From assembly GCF_900114485.1 (NCBI RefSeq), contig NZ_FOTF01000010.1, positions 62,001 to 126,000 of the forward strand: 64,000 nucleotides of DNA, read 5' to 3'. Below, one piece after another: positions 41,980 through 50,503 of the stretch (position 1 is its first letter; each line of letters opens with the position of its first letter). The position numbers and the translations under genes are program-made. The DNA is from Loktanella salsilacus (GTDB lineage: Bacteria; Pseudomonadota; Alphaproteobacteria; Rhodobacterales; Rhodobacteraceae). The notes below the pieces were generated by a model. That model ran no database searches. It was not told where the DNA came from and saw only the letters and a list, made by a program, of their open reading frames with translations.

Positions 41980-43155
41980 ATGACCGAATGGAACAAGCGC
42001 ACCAAAGCCGTTCACGCAGGCACGCGCCGCAGTCAGTATAACGAAGTCTCAGAGGCGATCTTCCTCACGCAGGGGTTTGTCTATGACACAGCAGAGGACG
42101 CGCAGCAGCGGTTCCTGAAGGCGGGCGAGGATGAGTTCATCTATGCCCGCTATGGCAACCCGACGACCGCGATGTTCGAAGACCGCATCGCCGCGATTGA
42201 AGGGGCCGAAGACGCCTTTGCCACAGCATCTGGCATGGCCGCCGTGTCTGGCGCTTTGATGTCTGTCCTGAAGGCCGGCGATCACGTCGTCAGCGCCCGC
42301 GCGCTGTTCGGGTCCTGCCTATATGTGCTGGAAGAGGTGCTGACCCGCTACGGCGTCGAAGTCACATTCGTTGATGGCACCGATCTGGCCCAGTGGAAGG
42401 CCGCCCTGCGCCCGGACACCAAGATCGCGTTTTTCGAATCCATCTCGAACCCCGCGCTCGAAGTCGCTGACCTGCCGGGCATTGCTAAGCTGGCGCACGA
42501 CGTCGGCGCGATGGTCATGGTCGACAACGTCTTTGCCACGCCGGTTTATTCCCGCGCGCTGGAACTGGGCGCAGACGCCGTGATCTATTCCGCGACCAAG
42601 CATATCGATGGGCAAGGCCGGGCCCTGGCGGGGGTGATCCTGGGCAGCAAAGAATTCATTCGCGGCACGGTCGAACCCTATATGAAGCATACCGGCGGCT
42701 CCATGTCGCCCTTCACCGCGTGGATGCTGGTTAAGGGATTAGAGCACATGGACCTGCGCGTGCGCGCACAGACGGCCAGCGCGCTTCACATCGCCAAAGG
42801 GCTAGAAGGCCACCCCAAGCTGACCCGCGTGATCTATCCCGGGCTGGAAAGCCATCCGCAGTATCAACTGTGCATGGATCAGATCGGCGCGGGCGGCACG
42901 GTGCTGGCGATTGACGCTGGATCACAAGAGGCGTCGTTCAAGCTGCTGAATGCGCTTGGTATTTTCCTGATCTCGAACAACCTTGGTGATGCGAAATCCA
43001 TCGCAACGCCGCCTGCATCCACCACGCACCAGCGTCTGCCCGCCGATCAAAAGGCACATCTGGGCATCACCCCCGGTCTGATCCGCCTGTCGGTCGGCCT
43101 TGAAGACCCGGATGATCTGCTGCGCGATCTGCTTGCAGCGCTTGACGCGGTCTAA
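41980..43155 (+). CDS. metZ: O-succinylhomoserine sulfhydrylase
   Basis: The 391-residue Cys/Met-metabolism PLP enzyme has the PLP lysine K207 in YSATKHIDGQGR, the N-terminal YARYGNPTTAMFEDRIAAIE block, and SISNPALEVADLPGIAKLAH. It makes homocysteine from O-succinyl- or O-acetylhomoserine and sulfide. The HIDGQGR loop is typical of MetZ rather than MetB or MetY. An AAAGGG ribosome binding site lies just after the terminator. Regulation by the upstream SAM-II riboswitch fits its role in methionine synthesis. Confidence 0.95.
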   Translation: MTEWNKRTKAVHAGTRRSQYNEVSEAIFLTQGFVYDTAEDAQQRFLKAGEDEFIYARYGNPTTAMFEDRIAAIEGAEDAFATASGMAAVSGALMSVLKAGDHVVSARALFGSCLYVLEEVLTRYGVEVTFVDGTDLAQWKAALRPDTKIAFFESISNPALEVADLPGIAKLAHDVGAMVMVDNVFATPVYSRALELGADAVIYSATKHIDGQGRALAGVILGSKEFIRGTVEPYMKHTGGSMSPFTAWMLVKGLEHMDLRVRAQTASALHIAKGLEGHPKLTRVIYPGLESHPQYQLCMDQIGAGGTVLAIDAGSQEASFKLLNALGIFLISNNLGDAKSIATPPASTTHQRLPADQKAHLGITPGLIRLSVGLEDPDDLLRDLLAALDAV

Positions 43156-43159
43156 GGAG

Positions 43160-43184
43160 ATGTCGCACCCTTGTGGTGCGACAT
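43160..43184 (+). terminator. Probable terminator of metZ
   Basis: ATGTCGCACC and GGTGCGACAT form a perfect 10-bp stem with a 5-nt loop, starting 4 bp after the metZ stop. Only a weak T-stretch follows. Confidence 0.65.
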
Positions 43185-43269
43185 TATGCCAAACTGTCGC
43201 AATAAAGTTGGAAACTGGGCAGCGACGCCCCACTTAACGGGGTGAGAAACGCAAAAGGTGTGTGCTGCC

Positions 43270-44373
43270 ATGAACATTCAGTCCCGTGACCTTGACCGCC
43301 AGCCGAGCCGTGCCGAGGCAGAGGCCGCGCTGAGCCTGCTGCGGCGTTGGGCTGGCGATGCAAGCGCCGAGGAAATTGTGACCCTTGATCCCCAGATCGG
43401 CAGCCTTTTGCCCGGTCAGTCGGCGTCTGATTATCCGGCCATGGCGCGGGTCTACCCCGAGGATTTTGTGGTCGATGCCGCCTATAAAGCGACCTTGCCT
43501 GACCTGCAGAACGGCCCCACCAGCCTGATCCGGGGCGCCCAGCGTCAGATCCAACACGTCGGGATTTCCAACTTCCGCCTGCCGATCCGGTTCCACACTC
43601 GCGACGCGGGCGATCTGACGCTCGAAACCAGCGTCACGGGCACTGTGTCGCTTGAGGCTGAAAAGAAGGGCATCAACATGTCCCGCATCATGCGGACATT
43701 CTACAAGCACGCCGAGGAAACCTTTAGCTTTGAGGTGATTGAGCGCGCTTTGGACGCCTATAAAACAGACCTCGAAAGCTTTGATGCCCGCATCCAGATG
43801 CGGTTCAGCTTTCCGATGAAAGTTGAAAGCCTACGGTCCGGCCTGTCGGGCTATCAATATTACGATATCGCGCTGGAACTGGTGGAAACAGACGGCGTGC
43901 GCCGCAAGATCATCCACCTCGATTATGTTTATTCCAGCACCTGCCCATGCTCGCTGGAGCTGTCCGAACACGCCCGCCAGTTCCGCGGCCAGTTGGCCAC
44001 GCCGCATTCGCAGCGGTCGGTGGCGCGGGTGTCTGTGGTGCTGGAACCCGGCCAGCAGACCGCCTGGTTCGAAGACCTGATCGAGATGGCGCGCGCCGCT
44101 GTGCCGACGGAAACACAGGTCATGGTGAAACGCGAGGACGAGCAGGCCTTTGCCGAACTGAACGCCGCCAACCCGATCTTTGTCGAAGACGCGGCCCGTC
44201 TGTTTGCCGAACAGTTGCAAATGGACCCGCGCATCGGTGATTACCGCATCGTCGCCAGCCATCAGGAAAGCCTGCACAGCCATGACGCCGTGTCGGTCCT
44301 GACCGAAGGTCCGACCTTTGCTGCACAGTCCATCGACCCGCGCCTTTTTGCGTCACTTTTCCACGTCGGTTAG
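43270..44373 (+). CDS. folE2: GTP cyclohydrolase FolE2 (type IB)
   Basis: The 367-residue protein belongs to the zinc-independent GTP cyclohydrolase IB family (COG1469). It makes 7,8-dihydroneopterin triphosphate, the first step of folate synthesis. Visible blocks are RGAQRQIQHVGISNFRLPI, the SLEAEKKGINMSRIMRTFY segment, and DYVYSSTCPCSLELSEHARQ with the metal-site cysteine near residue 224. The ATG at 43270 is preferred over a GTG four codons earlier. The downstream steps folB and folP are encoded about 12 kb away in the same window. Confidence 0.93.
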   Translation: MNIQSRDLDRQPSRAEAEAALSLLRRWAGDASAEEIVTLDPQIGSLLPGQSASDYPAMARVYPEDFVVDAAYKATLPDLQNGPTSLIRGAQRQIQHVGISNFRLPIRFHTRDAGDLTLETSVTGTVSLEAEKKGINMSRIMRTFYKHAEETFSFEVIERALDAYKTDLESFDARIQMRFSFPMKVESLRSGLSGYQYYDIALELVETDGVRRKIIHLDYVYSSTCPCSLELSEHARQFRGQLATPHSQRSVARVSVVLEPGQQTAWFEDLIEMARAAVPTETQVMVKREDEQAFAELNAANPIFVEDAARLFAEQLQMDPRIGDYRIVASHQESLHSHDAVSVLTEGPTFAAQSIDPRLFASLFHVG

Positions 44374-44427
44374 GGCGGAACGCGCTGGACGCTTGACAGC
44401 GCGGCGGCGTCGATGCACCTCGGTTGA

Positions 44428-45876
44428 ATGATTGACCTACGCCCTGTTGGATATGTAATCGGCCTTCTGGTCGCCACGTTGGGGCTGACCATGCTGCCGT
44501 CATTTATGGCGGACCTGCTGGCAGGGAACGGGCATTGGCCGGTCTTTCTGGAATCCGCGATCATCACCAGCCTGACCGGCACGCTGCTGGCCATGTCCTG
44601 CGCCAATGGCGTGACCGCTGGCCTGACCGTGCGGCAGACGTTTTTGCTGACCTCGACGATCTGGATCACGCTGCCGCTGTTTGGCGCGATCCCGTTCATC
44701 ATCGGGGCGACGAACTGCGACTTTACCGATGCCTATTTCGAGGCGATGTCAGGCCTGACCACCACCGGGGCCACCGTGCTTGGCGGGCTAGAGGCGCTGC
44801 CAGAAGGCATCAAGCTATGGCGCGGCACGCTGCAGTGGCTGGGCGGCATTGGTATCATCGTTGTAGCCATGGTGTTCCTGCCGGAACTGCGCGTCGGCGG
44901 CATGCAGATTTTCCGGTCTGAATCCTTTGACACGATGGGCAAGATCCTACCCCGTGCCGGCCAGATCGCGTCGCGCATTTCGGTCATCTATGTCGGCCTG
45001 ACGCTGGCCTGCGCATTGACCTACAGCGCGCTGGGTATGCCAACCTTTGATGCGGTGGTTCATGCGATGACGACGCTATCGACGGGCGGCATGGCGAACA
45101 CTGACAGCTCTTTTGGGATCTACGGCGCGGGCATCCACTATGTCGGCGCCTTTTTCATGTTCAGCGCCGCGCTGCCCTTTGTGCGTTATGTGCAACTGCT
45201 TGGCGGCTCGGCCAAGCCGCTGATGCGCGACAGCCAGGTGCGCACGTTCTTTTGGATCATCATGGTCTGCGTGCTGATGATCACAGCCTGGGTCTGGGGC
45301 CGCGAAGGCCAAGTGACCGAACTGGCTTTCCGCGAGGCGCTGTTCAACGTCGTCTCGATCATTTCCGGCACGGGCTATGCCAGCGCGGATTACATGGCTT
45401 GGGGCACATTTCCGGTCGTGATGTTCTTTTTCATCGGCTTGATCGGCGGCTGCGCCGGATCGACGGCTTGTTCGATCAAGGTGTTCCGCTACCAGCTGCT
45501 CTTCGCCTCGCTCAAGGCGCAGATCCGACAAATCCACTCGCCCCACGGCGTGTTTATTCCCCGCTACGAAGGGCGTCCGGTGGGGCAGGACGTGCTCAAC
45601 TCTGTGATGGCGATGTTCGTTTTGTACATTTTGCTGGTCGGCATCTTTTCCGTGCTGCTGGGCCTGACGGGGCTGGATTTCATCACCTCTGTGTCTGGCG
45701 CGGCCACTGCGCTGGCCAATGTCGGCCCCGGTTTGGGGACGGAAATTGGCCCCGCTGGCAACTTTGTCGGTCTGAATGACACCGCCAAATGGCTGCTGGC
45801 CGCGGCGATGTGGATCGGCCGGCTGGAAATCATGGTGGTGCTTGTCATCATGACGCGGCGGTTCTGGCGCGAATAA
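44428..45876 (+). CDS. trkH: TrkH family potassium uptake protein
   Basis: The 482-residue inner-membrane protein has the four pore loops of TrkH/KtrB: GLTTTGATVLGGL (near 110), TLSTGGMANTDSSFG (near 215), SIISGTGYASADYM (near 310) and TALANVGPGLGTEIG (near 430). Each carries the selectivity glycine. It forms the K+-translocating subunit and works with the NAD-binding TrkA protein, not encoded here. No ribosome binding site is evident; the gene stands 54 bp after folE2. Confidence 0.94.
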   Translation: MIDLRPVGYVIGLLVATLGLTMLPSFMADLLAGNGHWPVFLESAIITSLTGTLLAMSCANGVTAGLTVRQTFLLTSTIWITLPLFGAIPFIIGATNCDFTDAYFEAMSGLTTTGATVLGGLEALPEGIKLWRGTLQWLGGIGIIVVAMVFLPELRVGGMQIFRSESFDTMGKILPRAGQIASRISVIYVGLTLACALTYSALGMPTFDAVVHAMTTLSTGGMANTDSSFGIYGAGIHYVGAFFMFSAALPFVRYVQLLGGSAKPLMRDSQVRTFFWIIMVCVLMITAWVWGREGQVTELAFREALFNVVSIISGTGYASADYMAWGTFPVVMFFFIGLIGGCAGSTACSIKVFRYQLLFASLKAQIRQIHSPHGVFIPRYEGRPVGQDVLNSVMAMFVLYILLVGIFSVLLGLTGLDFITSVSGAATALANVGPGLGTEIGPAGNFVGLNDTAKWLLAAAMWIGRLEIMVVLVIMTRRFWRE

Positions 45877-45879
45877 AGC

Positions 45880-45906
45880 GCCCTTCGACCAGATCGGCCG
45901 AAGGGC
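45880..45906. terminator. Hairpin between convergent trkH and a membrane-protein gene
   Basis: GCCCTTCG and CGAAGGGC form a perfect 8-bp stem with an 11-nt loop in the 36-bp convergent gap. No T-run is present on either strand. Confidence 0.5.
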
Positions 45907-45912
45907 TGGGGC

Positions 45913-46395
45913 CTAGGCCGTGGCAAGCCGCTTGGGTGCGCCTGTCAAAAAACGATCCATCAAATAGGACATCAGCAGCGTCATCCCGACATGGCCGACA
46001 AAGGATGACTGGGTGTAGGTGCCGAAATCCATCATAAAGCTGCGCCCGATAAAGGGGGCTAGCATACCTTGGGCGACGAACCATAGGATCAGTCCTGACA
46101 CGAGCCCGGTCAGGAAGACCCGCGCGGGCATCAGCAACCGGATCAGGTAGACAAACACGCCAAACCCGACAGAACCGATGGCAAAGTGGACCGGGAACGC
46201 GGTCAGATGCGAAATCTGCAAACCCGCCAGCTTTTCCGCAAGCGCGATGACAAGGTTCGAGGGTTGCAGCGTTGGGCCAAACAGCAGCGGCGATATAAGC
46301 CAAGCGTAAAGCTCGAACACGATCTCTCCAATCAGGCCGGCGAGGATGACAGATGCGGCGATCTGTATGCGAGGGGAGGCATGGGGGAGAAGCAT
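45913..46395 (-). CDS. Small polytopic membrane protein of unknown function
   Basis: The 160-residue protein has four probable transmembrane segments (IQIAASVILAGLIGEIVFEL, FPVHFAIGSVGFGVFVYLI, VFLTGLVSGLILWFVAQGML and HVGMTLLMSYLMDRFL). I do not recognise the family. It contains conserved-looking polar residues inside membranes (E near 24, H near 65 and 135), so it may be an enzyme or transporter rather than only a structural protein. It is convergent with trkH. Confidence 0.8.
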   Translation of the reverse strand: MLLPHASPRIQIAASVILAGLIGEIVFELYAWLISPLLFGPTLQPSNLVIALAEKLAGLQISHLTAFPVHFAIGSVGFGVFVYLIRLLMPARVFLTGLVSGLILWFVAQGMLAPFIGRSFMMDFGTYTQSSFVGHVGMTLLMSYLMDRFLTGAPKRLATA

Positions 46396-46550
46396 TGGTA
46401 TCGGGTCCTAACTGTTTGCTGCATCTGCAAGATGAACAGGTAGGTAGGAGGGGGGTGCAGGCGGGGCAACCAACGCTTTTCTGACGCGAATTCTCTTTTG
46501 CGCGACGTATGTTACCGTTTTTACGACCAGCAGTTGGTTGGGGCGGTGCG

Positions 46551-46988
46551 CTAGTCCTGCGCGGCGGCCTGCTTCCATTCTGCCAGCGGAAACATCCAGT
46601 CATAGGCCCAGTTAAACGCAAAGGCATAGGCCATGTAAAACAGCGCAAATGACACGTCCATGACAAAGGCCTGCGCCAGCGTAATGCTAAGATACCACGC
46701 GATAAAGGGCATCAGCGCGATCAGCAGGCCGCCCTCGAACAGCACCGCGTGCAGCACGCGCACCCGGCGCGATTTCAGCGTATTGCCTGTGGTCCGCTTC
46801 AGCCACAGATCGAACAGGAAGTTATAGGCGACATTCCACAGCATCGCGGTCGTCGCGCTGACGACGCTGATCACGCCAATGTCGTGCATCGGCTGGTGGA
46901 ATACGAAGGACGCGAGCGGAATAACCAGCATCAAGGCGATAACCTCAAAGCTGATGGCGTGACGGATACGGTCGGCTAAAGTGCGCAT
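46551..46988 (-). CDS. PACE family efflux transporter (bacterial transmembrane pair)
   Basis: The 145-residue protein has four transmembrane helices in two tandem pairs. The first has RIRHAISFEVIALMLVIPLA and the WNVAYNFLFDLWLKR end; the second has RVLHAVLFEGGLLIALMPFI and the AFNWAYDWMF end. This duplicated R-x-x-H-A-x-x-F-E pattern is diagnostic of the proteobacterial antimicrobial compound efflux family (AceI type, chlorhexidine and polyamine-like substrates). The membrane glutamates E15 and E86, which bind H+ or substrate in AceI, are kept. An AGAGGG ribosome binding site precedes the ATG. Confidence 0.92.
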   Translation of the reverse strand: MRTLADRIRHAISFEVIALMLVIPLASFVFHQPMHDIGVISVVSATTAMLWNVAYNFLFDLWLKRTTGNTLKSRRVRVLHAVLFEGGLLIALMPFIAWYLSITLAQAFVMDVSFALFYMAYAFAFNWAYDWMFPLAEWKQAAAQD

Positions 46989-47086
46989 GACACCCTCTGA
47001 TTAGGTGCTGGGTCGTCCCGGCTATGATCATGTCTCAGAGGTCGTCCTCGCCCTTTACATGGCCGTTTCCCCGCGCAACTTCAAGC

Positions 47087-48889
47087 CTACCAACAGCTGA
47101 CCAGCACCGTGCTTTCGGCGGCGCGCAGGGTCAGGGTTTCGGGGGGCATAAAGGCCAGCGTGTCCGTAGTGTCAGTCGCGATCCCGGCATCAGACAGGGC
47201 CGCGACAATCCGGTCAGCATCGATGATAAAGCTGACGTCAGGCGGCAGCAGCTGGCCGTCCTGCGCGACCTTTGGCAGCAGCATCCCCAGCACGGCGCCG
47301 CCGTTATCGAACACAGGGCCGCCCGCGTCGCCGTCACGGGCGGTCAGGGTCAGACGCTTCAGGTCTTCTTCGCCATTCAGGCCGCGAATATCGGCCAGGC
47401 GGCCAAAGGTCAGCGTCGGCGTCACCAGCACACCGCCGTACGGATAACCCGCGACGGCGATTTCGGTCTGCAAGCGCGGGACCTGCGTTTGGAACGCTGC
47501 GACAGATTGGGGCGACAGCGCCTCATCCGGGGTCAGCACGGCGATGCCAAGGTCTGTATCGGTCATGGTGACCGTGGCCGGGTGGCTGCCGTCGATGCTG
47601 ATTTCTTCGCAGGATTCCACAGCCATCGCATCGGTCAATACGCGGCCTTGCATGTCGATATAGAACCCGGTGCGCGACGTTTTTGGTTTGCGGATTTGCA
47701 GGCCAGCCACCAGATCAATTGCCTGATCCTCGTCCGGGCTGGCAATTGCGGGGTCCAGCACGCCGTCGATGGCATTAAAGCTGTTCTTCATCTCGTCCCG
47801 AATGCGGTCAAAGCGCGCAGAATCGCCTGCGGGCCAGACAAGGGCGAACCCTTTGATCTGCCCGTCCTCAAGCTGGGCCGAGACGTAGGATTGCACATCT
47901 GCGCTTGTGCCCGCGATTTCAAAGCTGGCGTCTTTGCGGCTACGCTCGCCCTCTGGCGGGAAAATCGCCAAAGTTTGCAGGATTTCATAAAGGCCAAAGA
48001 GGCGGTTCTGGTCGCCGCTTTGGCTGATCAGCAGCACCTGCGCGGGAATGTCGCCCTTGGAACCAAAACGGGCAAAGGGCGGCTCGTATTCGGTAAAGCT
48101 GACAGCGCCGGTGGGAATCAGGACCTCGACCCCGGCGGCAGTGTCGCGCACCAGTTGCAGGTTCATGCCGTCCAATACGCTGTTATATGCGCCGACCAGC
48201 TGCGCGCGCTGCGCCGTGGTCAGCACGCCTGTGGGGGCAAAGCCTTGCGCCAGCTGCCATGCCTCCATCGCGCCGCGGGTGCCGCGGCCAAAGGCACCGT
48301 CAACGGCGGCGTCATAGAAACCAGCCCAGCCAAGGGCGGTTTGCAGCAGCTCTTTTTCGTCTTGGGTCAACGCCTGTTCGGACACCCGGGCGTCTTGTAC
48401 GGATTCCTCTGGAATAGCCTCAACTTCAGGGGCGGGTTCCGGTGCGGCAGGGGTCGCATCAACGACTTGCGGTGCGGCATCTTCAACAGCCGGGGCGGTT
48501 TCGGCCTCTGCCTCTGCCGCGGGGGCAGGGGGTGCAAGGGGCGGGCGGGCATCGCCCGGCGCCGGCCAATACTGATCGCCAAAGCGCTCTCCGTTTGTCA
48601 GGAACGCATCGGACGGGGCCAGACCTGCTTGCCGCATTTCGCGCAGGGCAGCCGTGGCGGCCTCTCGGCTTGCGTAGGGGCCCATGACGACGGCAAACCA
48701 GCTACGGCCAAGCCGGTAGCCAAAGACATTTTCCGTCTGGCTGGCATAGACCCGCACCCGCGTATCAGCGGCGGTCTGGGTCGGTTGCGCTTCTAGCTGA
48801 ATATAGGTGCCGCTCGCGGCCTGTGCGAAAGCGATTTGGGACGTCAGGCTAAAGCTTGCGGCTGCAATCCAGATTGCCAATGGTTTCAT
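47087..48889 (-). CDS. Exported SPOR and peptidoglycan-binding protein with a degenerate trypsin-like domain
   Basis: The 600-residue exported protein has a signal peptide (KPLAIWIAAASFSLTSQIAFA), a SPOR-like domain (about 28-100), a Pro/Ala/Glu-rich linker (about 110-170), a PG_binding_1 domain (GWAGFYDAAVDGAFGRGTRG, about 185-215), a middle domain, and a C-terminal trypsin-like fold. In that fold the catalytic positions read GRVLTDAMAV (M422 for histidine), DTDLGIAVL (D446 kept) and ARDGDAGGPVFD (A522 for serine), so it should be proteolytically inactive. The start at 48889 is preferred because AAGGA precedes it; 48907 is an in-frame alternative. Confidence 0.88.
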   Translation of the reverse strand: MKPLAIWIAAASFSLTSQIAFAQAASGTYIQLEAQPTQTAADTRVRVYASQTENVFGYRLGRSWFAVVMGPYASREAATAALREMRQAGLAPSDAFLTNGERFGDQYWPAPGDARPPLAPPAPAAEAEAETAPAVEDAAPQVVDATPAAPEPAPEVEAIPEESVQDARVSEQALTQDEKELLQTALGWAGFYDAAVDGAFGRGTRGAMEAWQLAQGFAPTGVLTTAQRAQLVGAYNSVLDGMNLQLVRDTAAGVEVLIPTGAVSFTEYEPPFARFGSKGDIPAQVLLISQSGDQNRLFGLYEILQTLAIFPPEGERSRKDASFEIAGTSADVQSYVSAQLEDGQIKGFALVWPAGDSARFDRIRDEMKNSFNAIDGVLDPAIASPDEDQAIDLVAGLQIRKPKTSRTGFYIDMQGRVLTDAMAVESCEEISIDGSHPATVTMTDTDLGIAVLTPDEALSPQSVAAFQTQVPRLQTEIAVAGYPYGGVLVTPTLTFGRLADIRGLNGEEDLKRLTLTARDGDAGGPVFDNGGAVLGMLLPKVAQDGQLLPPDVSFIIDADRIVAALSDAGIATDTTDTLAFMPPETLTLRAAESTVLVSCW

Positions 48890-49058
48890 CTGCTTACAGT
48901 CCTTCATAACTTCGCACAGATCACTCGCGCGCTTTTACCAGACCCGCCCCTGCTTGCAGCACAATTCGGCGTGTTCCCGCGCAAATTAAGGCGCTGTGGC
49001 ACGATTGACCCTGTGGCCTGCGCGGCCTATGCAACACCGACTTTGCAAAGAGGGCGAG

Positions 49059-49979
49059 ATGTCAGGCCAACCGCGCAGTTTTCAAGAGATCATCCTACGG
49101 CTTCAGTCCTACTGGGCCGCGCAGGGCTGCGCCATGCTGCAGCCTTACGACATGGAGGTCGGTGCAGGCACCTTCCACCCCGCCACGACCCTGCGGGCGC
49201 TGGGATCAAAGCCGTGGGCCGCGGCCTATGTGCAGCCATCGCGCCGCCCCACCGACGGGCGCTATGGCGAAAACCCGAACCGGTTGCAGCACTATTACCA
49301 GTATCAGGTCATCATCAAACCAAGCCCGCCGAACCTGCAGGATCTGTACCTTGGCTCTCTCAAGGCGATTGGAATCGACGCATCGGTGCACGATGTGCGC
49401 TTTGTCGAAGACGACTGGGAATCCCCGACGCTGGGCGCTTGGGGCCTTGGCTGGGAGGTCTGGTGCGACGGCATGGAAGTGTCGCAGTTCACCTATTTCC
49501 AACAGGTCGGGGGCCATGATTGCAGCCCCGTGTCGGGCGAATTGACCTACGGGTTAGAGCGTTTGGCGATGTATGTCCTTGGCGTCGATCACGTCATGGA
49601 TATGCCGTTCAACGACCCGGACGCGCCGACACCGCTGACCTATGGCGACATCTTTTTGCAGACCGAACAGGAATATGCCCGTTGGAACTTTGACGTGGCC
49701 GACACCGACACGCTGCTGCAGCACTTTAAGGATGCAGAGGCCGAATGCGCCCGTATCTTGGATCAGGACGCCGTCGATCCGAAGACCGGCAAGACCATTC
49801 GCATGGCGCATCCGGCCTATGACCAAGCGATCAAGGCCAGCCATCTGTTCAACCTGCTCGACGCGCGCGGCGTGATTTCGGTCACAGAACGCCAAGCCTA
49901 TATCGGCCGGGTGCGCAATCTGGCCAAGGCCTGCGCTGATGCCTTCGTGCAGACGCCCGCAGGCGGTGCCGCCGCATGA
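49059..49979 (+). CDS. glyQ: Glycine-tRNA ligase alpha subunit
   Basis: The 306-residue class II synthetase catalytic subunit begins with [20 protein letters not shown]. The diagnostic blocks [40 protein letters not shown] and [20 protein letters not shown] are intact. It forms an alpha2-beta2 enzyme with GlyS. The ATG at 49059 follows AAAGAGGG; an upstream in-frame start at 48996 is unsupported. The stop overlaps the start of the DUF6446-like gene by 4 bp. Confidence 0.97.
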   Translation: MSGQPRSFQEIILRLQSYWAAQGCAMLQPYDMEVGAGTFHPATTLRALGSKPWAAAYVQPSRRPTDGRYGENPNRLQHYYQYQVIIKPSPPNLQDLYLGSLKAIGIDASVHDVRFVEDDWESPTLGAWGLGWEVWCDGMEVSQFTYFQQVGGHDCSPVSGELTYGLERLAMYVLGVDHVMDMPFNDPDAPTPLTYGDIFLQTEQEYARWNFDVADTDTLLQHFKDAEAECARILDQDAVDPKTGKTIRMAHPAYDQAIKASHLFNLLDARGVISVTERQAYIGRVRNLAKACADAFVQTPAGGAAA

Positions 49980-50503
49980 TCGCGAAAATTTGGATTATCT
50001 TCATCATGTTGACAGCCCTGATCGCCGGTGCCGCCCTGTATTATCTGCAGGTCTATGCCTATTACGTCGAAATCGCACCGCAGGACGCAAATGTGCAACT
50101 TGTGTCCCTGACCAGCGGCGACGCAGAGCCGATTGCGTTCGGTAACTTCAAGGCGATCGACAGCGACAGCAGCCCGCTGCGCTACCGCGCCTGCTATGAC
50201 ATGCCCGCTAGCCTTGCGATGCTGACGGAAACTTACCAGATCGCCGACGACGCCGAACCCCGCGTCGCGCCGGGCTGGTTCGACTGCTTTGATGCGAACC
50301 AAATCGGTGACGATATCCAAGCGGGCGTTGCCGTCGGCTTTGTTGGCCAGAATGACGTGAAATACGGCATCGACCGCATCGTCGCCGTCTACCCCGATGG
50401 CCGGGCCTATGCTTGGCACCAAATCAACGCCTGCGGCGAGGTCGTCTTTGACGGTAACCCCGCCCCCGAAGGCTGCCCAACTCCGCCAGAAAGCACGCGC
50501 TGA
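49976..50503 (+). CDS. DUF6446-like membrane-anchored protein between glyQ and glyS
   Basis: The 175-residue protein has one N-terminal transmembrane anchor ([20 protein letters not shown]) and a periplasmic domain with four cysteines ([31 protein letters not shown]). It resembles an uncharacterised Rhodobacterales family that I associate with DUF6446. It overlaps glyQ by ATGA and glyS by one base (TGATG), so the three genes are translationally coupled. No link to tRNA charging is evident from its sequence. Confidence 0.8.
   Translation: MIAKIWIIFIMLTALIAGAALYYLQVYAYYVEIAPQDANVQLVSLTSGDAEPIAFGNFKAIDSDSSPLRYRACYDMPASLAMLTETYQIADDAEPRVAPGWFDCFDANQIGDDIQAGVAVGFVGQNDVKYGIDRIVAVYPDGRAYAWHQINACGEVVFDGNPAPEGCPTPPESTR

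Noticed and set aside
44393-44398. TTGACA upstream of trkH
   Set aside because: The position 17 bp downstream reads G/C-rich without -10 similarity; it lies in a CGCGCTG/CAGCGCG hairpin.
45848-46666. 272-codon open frame on the minus strand
   Set aside because: Same strand but another frame than the 160-residue membrane protein, whose hydrophobic pattern and start are better supported; it also runs into the PACE gene.
47024-48796. 590-codon open frame on the plus strand
   Set aside because: It lies antisense to the SPOR/pseudoprotease gene, which has signal peptide, domain motifs and a ribosome binding site. The plus-strand translation is rich in Gly, Arg, His and Gln with no domain.
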